DNA of 64,000 nucleotides from Synechococcales cyanobacterium C42_A2020_086 (GCA_015272325.1 JACYLU010000008.1:1-64000), one strand, 5' to 3'; shown: positions 43,730 to 53,398, counted from the first letter of the stretch. Translations and numbers: made by a program. The notes: generated from the letters alone by a model not told the origin.

Positions 43730-44782
43730 TTACGTCTCAATTTGGAGGTAATCTAGGGCAAGTTGCAGGGTTTTGAGATCGATTCGGTAGGGGTCTTTCA
43801 TAGGCGACCGCAGTGGGCTACGGGGCTTGTTGCTGAAGTCCAAATAGCGCAGCGTTTCTGGCGTGATCTGCCCACGGACAGCGCACCACTGACCGTTGAG
43901 CAATGGCGCAAACCGGCGGTAGGTTGCCAAACAAAAGCTAGGAGATAACAGCTCGATGAGCTTTACCCCGCTTCCAGGCTGATCAGAGGTTTTCAGACCT
44001 TGATGGTTGAACAGTAAGTTGCTGGTGCCGGCTCCATGAACAGCAACGACCGCTTTCGCATTCCGGCAAATGGACCACTTTTCGCTGGCGGGCAGATCTT
44101 CGAGATAGTACATTGTAAAGCCCCGCTCTTGCAAAAACTGGCTGACTTCGTCGTTGTTGCTCAATCGCCGATTGCCTTTGCGAGCAATGAACACGCGCTC
44201 AGGTGTGTTGGGATTATAACCTTTGATGTCAATACGATTAAATTGCTCTGGCTGAATGCTATCTAGTCCCCAATAGGGCGTAACCTGAACAACATGGCCA
44301 TGAACATCATTATCTGTGCAGATAATTGGAATACCTAATGTACCGTAGATATCATACGGAAGTTTGGAAATATGCTCACGTAAAATAACGTGAATTTTGA
44401 TCTCCTGATCAAAATGTCGTGAAAGTAGCTTTTGTACCCAGAGAACAGCAGTACACACATTTTCAAGAATATGGGCAATGTTTTTATCGGTTTCGTATCG
44501 AGCGTCAAAAACAAATTTTCCCGATAAATCTAGAGTTGAAGTATCTTTGAACGGACGAGTCAGGCTACGATAAAGCTTCCATTTGAGAGTTCCATTTTGT
44601 CTGGCACCTGTATTTCCTGTGGCAACACGGATCTGCACATCAACGGCAGGAGAGTGCTCCTCTGGTAGATAAATATGCTCAATAGTGGGAGTGTAGACAT
44701 CGGCAATACAGGTCGGATAAGCAAACATCATTGTTGGTTTCATCACATATCCGGGAACCTGTTCATGAAGTTGGATATCCAT
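43730..44782 (-). CDS. Glycosyltransferase family 61 (DUF563) protein
   Basis: 350 residues. GT61 motifs: RVFIARKGNRRLSNNDEVSQ (donor-phosphate region), AKAVVAVHGAGTSNLLFNHQ (the HGAG/S-N-L signature) and VKLIELLSPSF. The upstream half (IAHILENVCTAVLWVQKLL) matches the family's N-domain. Cytoplasmic sugar transferase, probably for cell-surface polysaccharide. A 675-bp gap separates it from the divergent GT8 gene. Confidence 0.88.
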   Translation of the reverse strand: MDIQLHEQVPGYVMKPTMMFAYPTCIADVYTPTIEHIYLPEEHSPAVDVQIRVATGNTGARQNGTLKWKLYRSLTRPFKDTSTLDLSGKFVFDARYETDKNIAHILENVCTAVLWVQKLLSRHFDQEIKIHVILREHISKLPYDIYGTLGIPIICTDNDVHGHVVQVTPYWGLDSIQPEQFNRIDIKGYNPNTPERVFIARKGNRRLSNNDEVSQFLQERGFTMYYLEDLPASEKWSICRNAKAVVAVHGAGTSNLLFNHQGLKTSDQPGSGVKLIELLSPSFCLATYRRFAPLLNGQWCAVRGQITPETLRYLDFSNKPRSPLRSPMKDPYRIDLKTLQLALDYLQIET

Positions 44783-45457
44783 TTTGTATCCCTATAAAAT
44801 AATGTTGCCAGTTTCTAGAAGATGGTTCATCTATGCAGCCTGCCTATGTATAAGCGGTAATAGAACCATATACACTTCAATTTTTGATGTAATCATTCAC
44901 CTTCTCACAGCCATGGAAAACTAACGAACTTAGCCTACGTGAGTCGCAAGAGAACTGAGGAGTTGAACTCAGGCTTTAAGTAATCAATGCAACAATACTA
45001 AAAGCCCAAACAAAAGCACCCATCAGAATCTATCTGTGATTTACAGTGACTGAGGTGCTACTAGTGCCACTACTGAAGCAGAAGTCTCTCAGTAGGCGAG
45101 TATATTCCAAATCTGCCGTGTTCTCAAGTTTACATTAGTTCACGGACGCAACTTTTATTAAATCTGAATGAATATGAAAAAAACATGAATTCCAAGCGCA
45201 ATTCCCGAAATTCATGGAGTTTGTCAGGTAGACTGAAACAGATCCATATTCCATGTTGAAACTGAACAATCTAGATAAAAATTTTATACAAGCTCATCTA
45301 GGCATTCAGTATCGATAAGTTTATCGCTTTCCTCTGTGCCTACCGGATTAGCAGCCGAAATTAACCCAGATTCATCTTCTTAGCTCATCTTTGAATCGTA
45401 GAGCAATATGAATAGATTAGTATGAACAAATTGGTATGAACAGATTAGTATGGAGAG
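44783..45457. other. Long divergent gap, GT61 / GT8
   Basis: About 675 bp of AT-rich sequence without a supported gene or RNA. The only structure found is the 14-bp tandem array at its right end. Confidence 0.5.
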
Positions 45458-45463
45458 ATGAGT
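45408..45463. repeat. 14-bp tandem repeat, 4 units, running into the GT8 start
   Basis: In register: ATGAATAGATTAGT, ATGAACAAATTGGT, ATGAACAGATTAGT, ATGGAGAGATGAGT, and a weak fifth, ATGGAGCAGTTAGA. Each unit begins with ATG. The fourth contains the GT8 start codon (45458) and supplies its GGAGA ribosome-binding site. Because 14 is not a multiple of three, unit gain or loss would move upstream ATGs out of frame. Confidence 0.92.
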
Positions 45464-46372
45464 ATGGAGCAGTTAGATTCCAGCCCCATCGTTGTGGTTT
45501 GTTCAGCAGATGAAAACTATGCGATGCCCATGACTGTAACAGTCTACTCTGCTCTTGTTAATTTGCGAAGTCAGCAGTCCAAGATTCTGCTATTCATTCT
45601 AGATGGTGGTATTCAAGAGTCCTCAAAGCGCAAAATTGAGCAGTCTCTTCAATCCCCTCAGCTTGATCTTCACTGGATCAAAATCGACCGAAAGCAGTTC
45701 AACCAACTCCCAGAAACGAAGTACCTGACCCTTGCCACCTACTATCGCCTATCTATAGCAGAAGTCTTGCCAGAACAATACCTCAAGGCAATTTATCTAG
45801 ATAGCGACATGGTTGTCCTAGGGGATCTGCAAGAGCTTTGGGCTATTGACATAGCAGATAACCATCTTCTAGCTGTTCGTAATGGTAACCAAATCGCGAC
45901 AGCACCAGGATTAAGCAACTACAGGGAATTGGGATTGCCCGCTGATGCGCTGTATTTCAATGCGGGTCTATTAGTAGTCAACCTACCAAAGTGGAGAGCA
46001 GATCATATTGGTAGAAAAGCCCTTGAGTTTCTGGCAAAGAACCAAGCAACTATTCAAGAGCATGATCAGGATGCGCTGAATGCGGTATTGGCAGGCAAGT
46101 GGCAAGAGATTGATCCTCGCTGGAATCAACTGTCTCAGCTTCATGTGATTCCACCAGAAGCTGGTTTTTTCGATAGCCCAGAGCGACATCGCGCTGCTCT
46201 GAACGATCCGTGGATTATCCACTATTCTGGTGCAAAGCCATGGCACCTCGGTTGCAACCATCCGGAGATCGCTCGATTTCAGCAGTACCTTGATCAAACG
46301 GCATGGGCGGGTACACGAGATAGCCAATGGAAAAGACTAGGCAGAAAGCTGAAGAAGGCAGTTCGCTTCTGA
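45458..46372 (+). CDS. Glycosyltransferase family 8 protein
   Basis: 304 residues. IVVVCSADENYAMPMTVTVY is the GT8 N-terminus; YLKAIYLDSDMVVLGDLQEL holds the metal-binding DSD; ALYFNAGLLVVNLPKWR and HEHDQDALNAVL-like (IQEHDQDALNAVLAGKW) and WIIHYSGAKPWHLGCN complete the retaining-transferase signature. It probably adds galactose or glucose to LPS or another glycan. Two starts are possible (45458 or 45464) inside the tandem repeat. Confidence 0.92.
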   Translation: MSMEQLDSSPIVVVCSADENYAMPMTVTVYSALVNLRSQQSKILLFILDGGIQESSKRKIEQSLQSPQLDLHWIKIDRKQFNQLPETKYLTLATYYRLSIAEVLPEQYLKAIYLDSDMVVLGDLQELWAIDIADNHLLAVRNGNQIATAPGLSNYRELGLPADALYFNAGLLVVNLPKWRADHIGRKALEFLAKNQATIQEHDQDALNAVLAGKWQEIDPRWNQLSQLHVIPPEAGFFDSPERHRAALNDPWIIHYSGAKPWHLGCNHPEIARFQQYLDQTAWAGTRDSQWKRLGRKLKKAVRF

Positions 46373-46453
46373 ACCTAACTAGACCTTTGAACCCGGCAAC
46401 GGCAGGCAGTTCGCCCCAAACCCATGCCCTAAGCCACTGAAGCAGACGGACTC

Positions 46454-47592
46454 TCAAATAATTCGCGGACCGTGTTTAATTCGATACTGATACACTCGGT
46501 CTGCTATCTTTTGATCAATCACCTGCCAAATGTAGCGCAGCGGCCGCCCGATATGCATTTCAAGGGCTGACTGACGCAGCCATTGCTCGTATCCTTGCGT
46601 GATGGGACCTGCCAGCAGGTGATACCATTCCCGGATAATATGATCAACGGTGTATTCCTGAGCGCGCTGAAAGCTGTTCTCGATCATGGCCAGATAAAGG
46701 TCGGGATTTTGCTGAAGCCGCTTGAGCGCTGCAATCGCTTCCTCTGGCGTGCGGACCTCAATGTAGTCCAGCTCGGATTGTCGCAGGTGTTGATAGGCCG
46801 GTTCGGGCCCCAAAATCGCGGGACATCCCGCAAACCAGGCATTTACTAACTTCAGTGCTGGCTTTAGTGAAATGTCGTATACCGTGTTATTCCGTACTGC
46901 AATCACCACATCGCCCTGAGTATAGTCTGCCCAATCGGAAAACGTGGCTTGCGAATCTTCGGTACTCATCCTGAGCTGTATTCCCAGTTCCCGTAACGCC
47001 GACAGGAATTCTGGTGTTCTAAACGGTGCAGCTAAGTTATAGGAATGCCCTTTGAAGACTAAATTTTTCACCATTGCCCCCCGTGAGGCATCCCGAGGAC
47101 GCAGGTTTGGCTGTGGTCGATGGGGCAAGTAGTGATGATAGGGGTCGCGTACTTGACGATGATTGATCACAATCCATTGATTGCAAAGCTTGGGATAGGG
47201 CGTATCATAGCGACAGCTCACCACATAGCTCTTGAACAGAAGATCTTTAGGCTGAAGATAGTAGTAGGGAATAATGCAGATTTGACTGGGAACCGGATCG
47301 GATACTAAGTGAGCATCGAGTCCATATCGCTTCAGATCCATAGATCCATAAAAGCCTGCGTAGACCACATATCGTGCCCGGTGACGCAAAGTTCATACAG
47401 TGAATCATCAAATGCCAAATCGATGTGATCTGAGCTGACGATGCTAGAAAAATCCAAATCACCATACCACTAGGCTCTGATGTCTCTCAGGGCTTCTAGG
47501 GGCTGCTCTATAGCAGCAGCTTTAAGCATAGGAGTATAGCCCAAGTTTTCTGGACCTCCGAATTTGCGCTGGTACACAAGCACAATCTTCAC
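46454..47592 (-). pseudogene. Disrupted glycosyltransferase-like gene (nonsense + frameshift)
   Basis: Reading from a GTG at 47592 gives VKIVLVYQRKFGGPENLGYT and 20 more residues, then an in-frame TAG at 47470-47472. The same frame continues sensibly (WYGDLDFSSIVSSDHIDLAF, DDSLYELCVTGH) to about 47395, where the coding signal shifts frame into HRARYVVYAGFYGSMDLKRY and stays open to 46454. The long distal part (VINAW/LVNAWFAGCPAILGPEPAYQ, SELDYIEVRTPEEAIAALKR LQQNP) resembles a GT-B transferase. Two lesions suggest a decayed gene, though one could be a sequencing error. Confidence 0.8.
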
Positions 47593-47687
47593 CAAATCTG
47601 GAGATTTACATCAACAACATGTAAATCTTTGGAGAAATTTGCAGCAAAAAATGCAAAGTAACCAAAATAACACTATTTCGGACTGAT

Positions 47688-49208
47688 TTATGCTTCGGGA
47701 GTGAGATCGGGTTGAGGGAATAACATGCGCATCAGTTGCCGCAACGATTGACTGCGCTGCTCGTGAACAAATACTAGCGGTAATAGAGCCGCGAGCCGCA
47801 GCCCGCTAGAGATGACAAATAAACCTAAGAGGCCGCCCGCAATGGGGTACTGAGCGAGCAACCCACCAGCCGTAGTCCCTAGGGCACCACTAATGCCTGC
47901 GAGAGCCGCCACAATTCCAAAGTAGGTAGACTGTCGCTGTATAGGAGCAACCCCGATTTGCAGATTGTTGCTGCATAGATCAATGGCTGCCCAAGTGCCA
48001 CCCGACAGCAAATGCAGCAGCGGCAATCCGAACCAGATCGACCAGCTATTCACCCCGGTCGTGAGCCACAGCAGGGGCGTAATGCCCACCAGCACACCCA
48101 CCGACAGCAACAGGGGGCGGTTGCCAATCCGATCCGCCAGTTTTCCCCAGAATAGCAGCAGCAGTAGATTGGCTGCCGCGCTGAGGCTGTTGTAGAGGGT
48201 GACTAAGCTCAGATCGAGCTTCAGGGTATCTAGCAGGTAAAGGTTGAAAAACGGTGCGCTCAGGTTCACCGCAAAGGTCCAGAGGGTGAGGTAGAGCAGA
48301 AAAACTAGAAAATTGGTGTCTTGCCACACGCTAGGCAGGCAGAGTGTTGGTCGAACAGCAGCTTCAGCGGCTTCAGTCGGAGGACTGACGGGTGGACTCA
48401 CTGGAGGCGCGATCGCATGCTGAACCTGAGGATTAACATCCACCATGAGACTCTGGAACAGGAGGCTAGTGCAGCCCGCTAAAATGCCAAACCCCAAGAC
48501 CACACCGTAGCCCTGGACCACGCCACCCGACCAGTGGGATACCAGCAGCCCCATCAGAGGCACCGAAGCGAGGCTGGACAAATTAGCCGCACTATTGCGA
48601 ACGCCAAAGTAGCGTCCTCGCAGTCGGCGCGGCACGAGCACCGCCATCCAGCTTAGCCAGGAGGCACTGCCCAAAGCGCCTAGTAAATGGCTCAGCAAAA
48701 GGATAATCAGCGTCAGGCGAATTAACGCGGCACCGTGGCTAGGCTGCCAGCCCAACCAGCTCAGATAGCCAATGCCCGCGGCCAATAGCACCCATAGTGC
48801 ACGAGACAAGCCGTAAACCCACAGACAATACCAGTGGCGGCTAGTGGTTTGCTCGGAAAAATAGGCACCAATGGGCTGCAAAAGATTTGCCAACTGAGGA
48901 ATCGACGCCAGTAGCCCAATCTGAGTCGGGTTTGCGCCTAGAGCCAAAAAAAAGCCGCTTAGCAGCGCTCCTCCGGTGGCGTTGGCAAACAGCGTAGCGA
49001 ACACCCCATCTAGGGTAGAAGCTCGCAGACTGCGGCGGATGGCATCTTTCGAGGTTTTCGGATTGGGTTCAAGGGGAGCGGTAGCGGAATTCACCGGCAC
49101 CGGGGTAGTATTTGGGGTAGCATCGGGGGTACCGACAGGCGGTTCGATGCCAGCATGAGTCGCAATAGGCGCTTGAACAGCAGTAAGATTGTCTACAACA
49201 ACGTGCAT
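47688..49208 (-). CDS. Major facilitator superfamily transporter
   Basis: 506 residues with about 12 transmembrane helices after a Pro/Thr-rich cytoplasmic N-terminus of about 60 residues. TLDGVFATLFANATGGALLS opens helix 1; GRYFGVRNSAANLSSLASVP and FWGKLADRIGNRPLLLSVGV (the MFS loop 2-3 type motif, here in the second half) and QRQSTYFGIVAALAGISGAL are characteristic. The central loop is acidic/Pro-rich. Substrate unknown. Confidence 0.87.
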   Translation of the reverse strand: MHVVVDNLTAVQAPIATHAGIEPPVGTPDATPNTTPVPVNSATAPLEPNPKTSKDAIRRSLRASTLDGVFATLFANATGGALLSGFFLALGANPTQIGLLASIPQLANLLQPIGAYFSEQTTSRHWYCLWVYGLSRALWVLLAAGIGYLSWLGWQPSHGAALIRLTLIILLLSHLLGALGSASWLSWMAVLVPRRLRGRYFGVRNSAANLSSLASVPLMGLLVSHWSGGVVQGYGVVLGFGILAGCTSLLFQSLMVDVNPQVQHAIAPPVSPPVSPPTEAAEAAVRPTLCLPSVWQDTNFLVFLLYLTLWTFAVNLSAPFFNLYLLDTLKLDLSLVTLYNSLSAAANLLLLLFWGKLADRIGNRPLLLSVGVLVGITPLLWLTTGVNSWSIWFGLPLLHLLSGGTWAAIDLCSNNLQIGVAPIQRQSTYFGIVAALAGISGALGTTAGGLLAQYPIAGGLLGLFVISSGLRLAALLPLVFVHEQRSQSLRQLMRMLFPQPDLTPEA

Positions 49209-49603
49209 AAGAGCCGGGTGTTTCGCAGTATAAATTGTTCAGTCAACAGGTAGACCCACAAGCAAACCGATGGTTGCACCAAGCCTCAACCTTAGAGTTG
49301 AGTCAACTGATGAACGTAAAGCGGAACGAACAGCTTGAATCGCAGTATGCACGGTTCATCACGATTAACCATATTGACCTTGACACGAAACCGGACGGGG
49401 GTAAGCCTTGTTGAGACTAAGAAGTTGAGACTAAGAAACAGGGAAACAAAAAATAAAAATCCAGTATCAATCCCCCTACCCTACCCTAGCTTTGCCAGTT
49501 TGCAAATCTTTTTGAGCATAGATAGTTCGGTGGGGAATTGACACCCTCCAACCGAGAGATTGTTTTGCGATCTCTGAACCACTCTACTCTATGGTGCGGC
49601 ACT
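49209..49603. other. Divergent gap, MFS / sugar-binding lipoprotein
   Basis: No gene. A 14-bp duplication (TTGAGACTAAGAAG / TTGAGACTAAGAAA) lies at 49411-49438. Confidence 0.6.
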
Positions 49604-50899
49604 ATGATGCGGCGACTTCCCAAAGGCTTGAAACGTCTAATTGTTGCTCTATGGCTAGGATTTTGGATTGCCAGTTTGGTGATTGGCTGCCAGCCTGCTG
49701 CCTGGGACGCTGAACAAGGGGCCGCTCCTCCCGTGGTGCTGAAACTGAGCGGCTGGGGAGCTAGCCCGGTCGAGCAGCAGCGGCTACGGCAAGTGCTGCA
49801 ACACTTTGAAGCTCAGCATCCTACCATTCGCGTTCGGTTTGAGGTGATCGCCGATCAATACATGGATGTGATTAAAACCCGGTTGATTGGCGATGCAGCT
49901 CCAGATGTGTTTTATCTGGACGCTCTGGAAGCTCCCTTTCTGATGGACAAAGGCGTGCTAGAGCCGCTCAATGACTACATAGATGCCTCATTCGCGCTAG
50001 ACGATATTGAGCCGATGCTGCTGCGCCCATTTCAGTTGGATGGGCAGATCTACGGTTTGCCCAAAGACTATTCGACGCTGGCTCTGTTTTATAACCAGAC
50101 AGCCTTCCGCGAAGCTGGGATTCAGCAGCCGCCTCGCACCTGGGAAGAGCTGCAGCAGATCGCGCAGCAGTTGACCCGCGACCGCGACGGGGATGGCACG
50201 ATTGATCAGTATGGCTTAGGCATCACGCCTGAGTTGGCTCGGCTGGCCTATGTGATTCGAGCCTACGGCGGAGAGGTGGTAACGCCGCAGGGCTATGCCG
50301 CCTATGCCTCATCCGCGGCTCAGCAAGGGCTACAACAGATTATCGATCAGTATCGCAATCAGCAGACGGCAGTGCAGCCAGCAGATGTGGGGACCCATTC
50401 TGGCAGCGAAATGTTCGGTCAGGGGAAGGTAGCGATGGTGATTGAAGGCAACTGGGCCATCCCCTTTTTGCAAGACACCTTCCCTGAGCTGGAATTTGCC
50501 ACGGCGGAGGTGCCCCTGATCAACCAACAGCCGGGGACAATGGTGTTTACGGTTGCCTATGTGATGAGCCGGCAGTCGCCGCACAAAGCAGAAGCCTGGC
50601 AGCTCATCTCCTACCTCACCGGACAGCAGGGCATGGCAGAGTGGACCGGGACAGGTTTCGCCCTACCGACGCGCCGTTCAGTTGCAGAGCAGCTCCAGTA
50701 TGACCGCGATCCGCTGCGCTCGGCCTTGGTAGCAGGTGTAGAGTATGCAACGCCTTGGCAGGTAGGTCCCTATCCCCATGCAGTCATGACCCATTTTGAC
50801 AACCAGTTCATCAGTGCGTTGCTAGGCGAGCAGCCGTTGTCGCAGGCCTTGCAGCGGGCCCAAGCGAGCGCGAATGCCCAGATTCAGGCAGCGCAATGA
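49604..50899 (+). CDS. ABC transporter sugar-binding lipoprotein (extracellular solute-binding family 1)
   Basis: 431 residues. Signal peptide with a lipobox (WIASLVIGCQP), then a family 1 solute-binding fold: LKLSGWGASPVEQQRLRQVL, IRVRFEVIADQYMDVIKTRL, DAAPDVFYLDALEAPFLMDK, LPKDYSTLALFYNQTAFREA, GKVAMVIEGNWAIPFLQDTF. Binds a sugar or oligosaccharide. No permease or ATPase genes are adjacent. Start at the ATG pair 49604/49607, which gives a proper signal peptide. Confidence 0.88.
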   Translation: MMRRLPKGLKRLIVALWLGFWIASLVIGCQPAAWDAEQGAAPPVVLKLSGWGASPVEQQRLRQVLQHFEAQHPTIRVRFEVIADQYMDVIKTRLIGDAAPDVFYLDALEAPFLMDKGVLEPLNDYIDASFALDDIEPMLLRPFQLDGQIYGLPKDYSTLALFYNQTAFREAGIQQPPRTWEELQQIAQQLTRDRDGDGTIDQYGLGITPELARLAYVIRAYGGEVVTPQGYAAYASSAAQQGLQQIIDQYRNQQTAVQPADVGTHSGSEMFGQGKVAMVIEGNWAIPFLQDTFPELEFATAEVPLINQQPGTMVFTVAYVMSRQSPHKAEAWQLISYLTGQQGMAEWTGTGFALPTRRSVAEQLQYDRDPLRSALVAGVEYATPWQVGPYPHAVMTHFDNQFISALLGEQPLSQALQRAQASANAQIQAAQ

Positions 50900-50950
50900 A
50901 TTAGGAACTAGCTAGCTCTAGATTACGGATATTTCCTTCTGAGCCTGGCG

Positions 50951-51760
50951 CTACGGGTGCTTGCAAGCATTGGGCGGTTGAAAGCGGTGTAGATCGCGAA
51001 TCACATGCACCCAACCCGCAGTCAAGGCTGCGAGCAACTGCTGCCCCTTTTCAGAGGTAGCAACCGTGGCATCACCCAACACTCCACTACGGCTGAGATC
51101 GCGGATGGCCCAGGCAAAGGGCAGCTTGCCCTCCATGCTCAGCAAACTGTCTGGCGGCACGGGCGGAAATTCTGTCACGGCGGCAGCCATTCGCACCTGT
51201 TCTGGCAAGAGGCTCAGCATCAGGCTGGTTTCAATATCGCCCGCGTGGATACCCCATTCCAACTCTTGGGGGGTAAACAAGTCCACGGGCAACTGCGGCA
51301 CGTTCCATACAAATAAGGGAAAGACTTGCAACTCATCGTAGTGCTGATGCAGATCCCGCGCCACGATCTCCATTATCTGGGGCTGTCCGCCGTGCCCGTT
51401 CACCAGCGCTAGCTTGCGAAATCCAGCCCGGTAGAGACTAGCTCCGACTTCCATCAGCGTTGTCATCAGCGTCTGGGCGCTGAGGGTAATGGTGCCTGGG
51501 AAATGCCAGTGCTCGTTGGATTTTCCATAATAGAGCGGCGGTAGAGCATAAGCGGGAATGTCAGGTTCTAGCTGCTCCAATGCTTTGCCGACCACCGCTG
51601 TGGCAATCGCCGCGTCTACAATCAGCGGTAAGTGGGGACCGTGCTGCTCAATGGACCCCACCGGCTGCAACAGCACCACGGACTCTTTATGGGGCATCTG
51701 CTGAATGTCCGTCCAGGTGAGGTAGGGAAAAAAGCGGTGTGGCGGAATGAAGCTGTGCAT
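50951..51760 (-). CDS. Creatininase-family amidohydrolase
   Basis: 269 residues. Metal-binding motifs VLLQPVGSIEQHGPHLPLIV (Glu and His ligands), KLALVNGHGGQPQIMEIVAR and WGIHAGDIETSLMLSLLPEQ are intact. The family includes creatininase, MftE and formamide hydrolases; without pathway neighbours the substrate cannot be stated. Convergent with the lipoprotein gene, 50-bp gap. Confidence 0.9.
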   Translation of the reverse strand: MHSFIPPHRFFPYLTWTDIQQMPHKESVVLLQPVGSIEQHGPHLPLIVDAAIATAVVGKALEQLEPDIPAYALPPLYYGKSNEHWHFPGTITLSAQTLMTTLMEVGASLYRAGFRKLALVNGHGGQPQIMEIVARDLHQHYDELQVFPLFVWNVPQLPVDLFTPQELEWGIHAGDIETSLMLSLLPEQVRMAAAVTEFPPVPPDSLLSMEGKLPFAWAIRDLSRSGVLGDATVATSEKGQQLLAALTAGWVHVIRDLHRFQPPNACKHP

Positions 51761-52615
51761 AAAATTCTAAAACCCCGCTGAGTGGCGCAAACTAACGTGA
51801 CCGGTTACTGTATGGTCTGGCGAAACTCCCTTACCGACAGAAGAAAATTTGCGACTGATTCTTTAGATTACTACATACAATTATGTATGTTGCCGTTCAG
51901 TAGTCTGAGTGGACGAAAGCGCCGCCTCGACAGTATCCTCGGACGACTGCGAGGGACAAACAAGCGCAAATTCTGCCGGTGAAAGCCTACACACGCTGGA
52001 GTCCTTACCTGGAGCAGGGTTGTCTGTTGGTCAGTGCCAACGCAGCTTCACAAGCCAGCAGCAGAAGAGACCGAAGCATTGACTGGGGTGAAGGTTCCTC
52101 CCAGCACTCACCACCGATTCGTGCATCGTCAAACCTTCGAGTGACCGCAAGTCCAAGGCACGCTTGAGGAGAGGAGGGTGGACGGCGGCAAAGCGCGATT
52201 GCGCACCCCTCAAGGACAACCATGGGTGAAATTACAAGGCAGTGAATCTGCACGAGTGCTGTGTTGCTGCTTTTTTTCAGGACAACGAGCCATGGACTCA
52301 GTGGGTCAACTCAGGCGTTGGCTACCTCAACCAGCGCAAAACATGTTGCTCAGGTTCTGTTACACCGCTGCGCTTACTTGAATGGACAAATCTCAGATTG
52401 AGACTTGCAAGACTGGGATGCACCTGTTTCTCTCACTATGAATGAAATGGAAAAGTAGAAATCAGAATGACTGAATGGAAATTCTGGCAACTATTTTTTC
52501 GTATCAAATTGATTGACAGAAAAAGATTGTCAAAGTTATAGTTGCAAATGGCGGTGAGGCATCGCAAGTCAACTGCCTGCTCATTATTTTTTCATTTTCT
52601 CAGGAGACTAAATCG
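51761..52615. other. Long non-coding or debris region at the left edge of the 52-60 kb island
   Basis: No intact gene. From about 52200 to 52390 pieces of a reading frame split over frames (VKLQGSESARVLCC, FFQDNEPWTQWVNSGVGYLN) look like a decayed gene, but I cannot name it. The GC-rich part at 51960-52210 could fold extensively; its identity is unknown. A promoter-like sequence ends the region. Confidence 0.4.
52513..52542 (+). promoter_or_regulatory. Sigma-70-type promoter with overlapping inverted repeat
   Basis: TTGACA (52513-52518) and TATAGT (52537-52542) are separated by 18 bp. TTGACA also pairs with TGTCAA (52528-52533), so an operator-like inverted repeat covers the -35 box. It would drive the small-gene cluster starting at 52616. 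Confidence 0.5.
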
Positions 52616-52741
52616 ATGGAGGCTTCCGGTAGTAGTTGCAGCTTTGCAGCAACTCGGAAAACTAGTTTGTCTGAACAAGATCCTGCGCGTGGTCTGGGGG
52701 CGATCTATTTGGTGAATCTGCCCGGCGTGACTCTGGCTTAG
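52616..52741 (+). CDS. Small ORF (41 aa), possible leader peptide or first gene of the cluster
   Basis: Encodes 41 residues (MEASGSSCSFAATRKTSLSE, then a mildly hydrophobic end IYLVNLPGVTLA). CAGGAGA lies 8 nt before the ATG and a promoter-like sequence 75 nt upstream. Not recognised. The case rests on signal context only. Confidence 0.4.
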   Translation: MEASGSSCSFAATRKTSLSEQDPARGLGAIYLVNLPGVTLA

Positions 52742-52753
52742 AGTCCTAGATTC

Positions 52754-52800
52754 ATCTCCTGATCGCCACTGGGCACGGCGATTGTACCAATAAAGGAGAT
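52754..52800 (+). promoter_or_regulatory. Hairpin that would sequester a ribosome-binding site
   Basis: ATCTCCT (52754-52760) pairs with AGGAGAT (52794-52800), and ATCGCC (52762-52767) with GGCGAT (52777-52782), so the AAGGAGAT Shine-Dalgarno of the 52806 mini-ORF is buried. CCTGATCGCC (52758-52767) is also perfectly complementary to GGCGATCAGG (52884-52893), giving a competing structure. Confidence 0.5.
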
Positions 52801-52805
52801 GAACA

Positions 52806-52835
52806 ATGCAAAGATTTAGATATCCATCCTCATAG
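52806..52835 (+). CDS. Mini-ORF (9 aa)
   Basis: ATG preceded at ideal distance by AAGGAGAT encodes MQRFRYPSS and stops. It is too short to judge by composition; the strong ribosome-binding site within a hairpin suggests a leader peptide or a truncated gene start. Confidence 0.3.
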   Translation: MQRFRYPSS

Positions 52836-53209
52836 TGGTTGAACTCCCCGGTCTGGACGGGCAATGAGCGTTTCGCCCGAGATGGCGATCAGGGCAGTGT
52901 TGTGCTGCTGAAGAGACAAGTTTGGTAGAAATAATTCTTCTTTTGTGCTGACTAAAGCGGCATTCAGTTCGCTGCAGAAATCAGAGGAACACGATTTCTG
53001 TTGGTTAACGGTGTGTCATTGAATAGCCAGCAGAATTAGGTTGCTTCCTACTAAAAATTTGTCATCTTCCTCATCTTAGACTATCCGTTTGCAATGTCAA
53101 AACGGGCTAATTTTTCATGTCTCGAAACTGAAAATTTAGTCTCCAGATTGTGTTGATTTCTGCAAATTGGTTTTGAGCCATAGTCCTCTTTATTTATGGA
53201 GGTGATGTC
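52836..53209. other. Gap between leader region and the first small gene
   Basis: Holds GGCGATCAGG (52884-52893), the partner of the upstream hairpin arm. Otherwise AT-rich without a supported gene. Confidence 0.4.
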
Positions 53210-53362
53210 ATGTTTGAAGTTTGTTTGTCTTGTGCTGCTGTCGAAGTACTCATGGGAATCTGCCTGACCGAGGTATTAGCAATCGCGCTAGAGCGTGTGC
53301 TGATGGCTGCGTATGAGCAGTCTGTTGAAGATTGTGCCCGGAAGTTTTTCTCAAAGATCTGA
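53210..53362 (+). CDS. Small protein, 50 aa, first of five in a row
   Basis: MFEVCLSCAAVEVLMGICLT then EVLAIALERVLMAAYEQSVE and DCARKFFSKI. GGAGGTGATGTC precedes the ATG (GGAGG at 8 nt). A hydrophobic helix at about 9-33 interrupted by Glu, with a CxxC pair near the start. Not recognised. The ribosome-binding site is nearly identical to that of the next gene. Confidence 0.6.
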   Translation: MFEVCLSCAAVEVLMGICLTEVLAIALERVLMAAYEQSVEDCARKFFSKI

Positions 53363-53398
53363 ACCTAAACGTTTTGCTTGATTAAGGAGGTGAGTGTC

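Noticed and set aside
51960-52450. Possible group II intron or IS200/IS605 element
   Set aside because: The GC-rich foldable stretch suggested an intron or omega-RNA, but I found no reverse transcriptase, TnpB or domain V-like hairpin. Left unassigned.
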